From positions 19,499,501 through 19,563,500 of the forward strand of contig NC_089866.1 in NCBI RefSeq assembly GCF_036373705.1: a stretch of 64,000 nt of DNA, given 5' to 3'. The notes under the pieces are model-generated. The model saw only the letters and a program-made list of their open reading frames with translations. It ran no database searches and had not been told where the DNA came from. A program made the position numbers and the translations under genes. Below, piece by piece: positions 61,694 through 64,000 of this stretch. Origin of the DNA: Amia ocellicauda. Lineage: Eukaryota > Chordata > Actinopteri > Amiiformes > Amiidae. Within the stretch, counting starts at the first letter, position 1; every line of letters starts with the position of its first letter.

Positions 61694-64000
61694 GTTAGGA
61701 TGCAGAATTAATTAAACAAAGACCCTCCAGGCTGTATGAACACACAAAGTCTGCAAAAGAAGACAGAATCACATCCCAGGCAGTCATCCTATTTTAATAA
61801 TTTGGTGTTCAGCCAAACGCATCCGCCGAAATGAAAATGCAAAAGCTACCCAATAGCCAAGATAAATCCAACACTCAGGCTAATCCCAAAAGAAACTGAC
61901 GCCTCTCATTCAGGCGCTGTTATCCAGCGTGTACAGAAATACAAGGGCATTTGCATCCCTCGGGAATACCAACGTAAGCCGGAGATAGACTTCAGATCAC
62001 TTTTGTTTAGGGGGAGTGTCCTATTCTACATTTTTCTATATACTGCTGTCATTGCAGATGACATAAACAAATCACTGTCAGGAACAATCCAATATATGCA
62101 GAGGTGTTATTCTATTCTATATATTTTAATGGCGTAGGTGATGCGCCCTCTACTATAAAAGTGGAACCCTGCAGCACACCTCTTTCTTGTTATTTTTGTT
62201 TTGTTTCTACTTGGATTTGACACATCTATCACGTTGGTAGGCCCATGTCACTTCTCATTTCTGTCACACGCTGGAAAAATCTTTAGTACAAAAGCAGCAC
62301 TAAGCCCTATTACCAGACATGGCTTCAGGCCCCACTGAGTGCTGTGAACTGCATGTGAAACTCATAGTCGATATGTAGGCAGTGATTCAGAAGCACCAAA
62401 GGGGTAGAGCAAGTGACGACAGCCGTCAGAGGAAGCCATTCTGATTTAAAACAGGGGTGCCAACAGTTGGTGTGACAAAAAATATATAAAAGAACAAAGA
62501 CGAAAGGCGCTAATAATAAATACAGGGATATCAAGGGATGTAAATTGGGTCCATTTGTGAAGCGAGGTAGACACGACCTTTTAATTTCAGCAGCAATTGC
62601 ATAACATTTTTTTAATGAGCGTGTTTAGCGGGGAATGAAAAGCGGGCCACAGAAGCGATGCTGTAGTTCAGAAGCAGCTACACAAAGTTATAAACATCTG
62701 CCATGGTTACATTATGATCTTTGATCTATGATCTCCGTAATATTTGTTTGAACTTGTCTTCATATGTTAGTCATGGCTGACATTTTGGGCACACTGTTGC
62801 CATAAATATTTCTTCTCAAAACGGCAAGTTATATAAGTTGTTGCGGCTTTATTTCCGCTTGTATTTAACTCCACGGTCTGGTTACATCGCAGTTTTTTCT
62901 TGTTCCTAATGAGAAAACAAGACCGTGAAGTTTTACAATATCACATCAGTCTTTCAAGGTGCTAATTTAAGAGTCCCTGTTGGCCATTTAAAAGGTCCTT
63001 TGTGAACTGTCAGGAGAGTTATTCCTAATTTACCAAAGAGGCTCTTAAACTGAGCATGGCTGCAAATTGTGTATGGCGGGGGTATATATACTGCTGTTTA
63101 ATTGGAATGACCTGAGGTAATTTTTTTGACCTGCATAAAATAAAAAGGTGACCCAGCCTCAATAACAAATTAACAGTCTGATGATTACAATTTACATTAT
63201 TTAATTATTTCTCTCCTCATGCAACAGAAATGCGCCATCAAGTTTCTGGTTTTACTGGTTTTCCACCTTTACGTGAAATATGTACAGGAACTTTTTTCTT
63301 TGTAGTTGATCTTACAGGTGTGCCTAAGTGTGCTTCAGAAAGCAGTCAATTTTGAAATCCATTTCCTGTAAACAGTATCTGGTCTACAATGCTCTCCAGA
63401 AATAAGCTAGCTCTTCATTAGTACATTCAACAAGTGACAGCAAAAAAGATAAATCGGATGGAAATCTGTGAAAAATGACATTCCTAATTAAATTAATTAG
63501 GGATCCTCTTTGCATCTGGAAATCAAGAACTACATATAAGGCTACATAAACGAACATGAGATGCCAAGTCCATACATCTCATCTGTAGAGTTGGTGTTGT
63601 TGTTTTATCCTTTTTGGTCATTTCCTTTGATAATTCCTCATTTGATGGGTAAAATTAATCCTTTTCTTTTTGCTATGTAAGGATGATAAATTACTGCAGG
63701 GGACAGACTGTTAGTGACATAAGAACAATACGAAAGAAAGAATACACAGGATAAATAATAATTTAGAATTTCTCAGACGCCAAGATTGAAAGGATTTCTA
63801 ACTAATACGTAACCTACGTAAGGGGCGTTGAATAAGTGTATAAATAACAAATAAAATAAATTGAAATATTAGAAATATGCCCTGTTTGTATGCTCCTATT
63901 TCTTTACAAAATGGTTTCTGAAGTGTTAAACAAAAAAACAGGAAAAAAGTCTGTTACAAATTGTACATTTTTCAGGCATATTGTTAAGAATGACTGCTGA
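61694..64000. other. Gene desert, right end; no gene recognised
   Basis: Non-repetitive sequence to the window edge with no coding signal. Segments such as 61790-61990 and 62940-63120 are balanced in composition and rich in TAAT cores, like the other candidate regulatory blocks. Confidence 0.45.

Overview
This window is vertebrate nuclear DNA, most likely from a ray-finned fish. It carries multi-exon genes with GT-AG introns, an AT-rich intergenic background with microsatellites, a Tc1-type transposon, a degenerate LINE, and a tRNA-like SINE of a kind I associate with non-teleost ray-finned fish such as sturgeon, gar or bowfin. The species itself is inference.

Region by region: (1) 3-1232 (+) is the 3' part of an LRR single-pass membrane protein whose 5' end lies off the left edge. 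(2) 2088-5704 (-) is ISCU in five coding exons, the mitochondrial Fe-S cluster scaffold. (3) 6613-16573 (+) is SART3 in 19 coding exons, the U4/U6 snRNP recycling factor. (4) 20860-22855 (-) is FICD in two coding exons plus a likely 5' UTR exon, the ER BiP AMPylase/deAMPylase. Splicing phases close exactly in all three multi-exon genes (predicted proteins of 168, 967 and 448 aa). From memory, ISCU-SART3-FICD with alternating orientation is also the human chromosome 12 arrangement, so this is an old syntenic block. ISCU and SART3 are divergent; SART3 and FICD converge. The three proteins do not form a pathway together.

(5) About 24.1-64 kb is a 40 kb stretch with no host gene that I can support. 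It contains one apparently intact DD36E Tc1/mariner element (40026-41246), one dead L1/Tx1-like LINE (about 46.56-49.6 kb), a 333-bp inverted-repeat MITE with an 8-bp target duplication (59841-60173), SINE/LINE fragments, microsatellites, three CTCF-like motifs, and several non-repetitive, homeodomain-motif-rich stretches that look like conserved regulatory elements. Such deserts often serve a developmental gene, which here would lie outside the window.

I found no new multi-gene system. The items most worth follow-up are the CCAAT-box cluster with a 50-bp tandem duplication at the FICD promoter, the near-perfect hairpin in FICD intron 1, the unassigned LRR membrane gene beside ISCU, the intact transposon, and the enhancer-like blocks of the desert.
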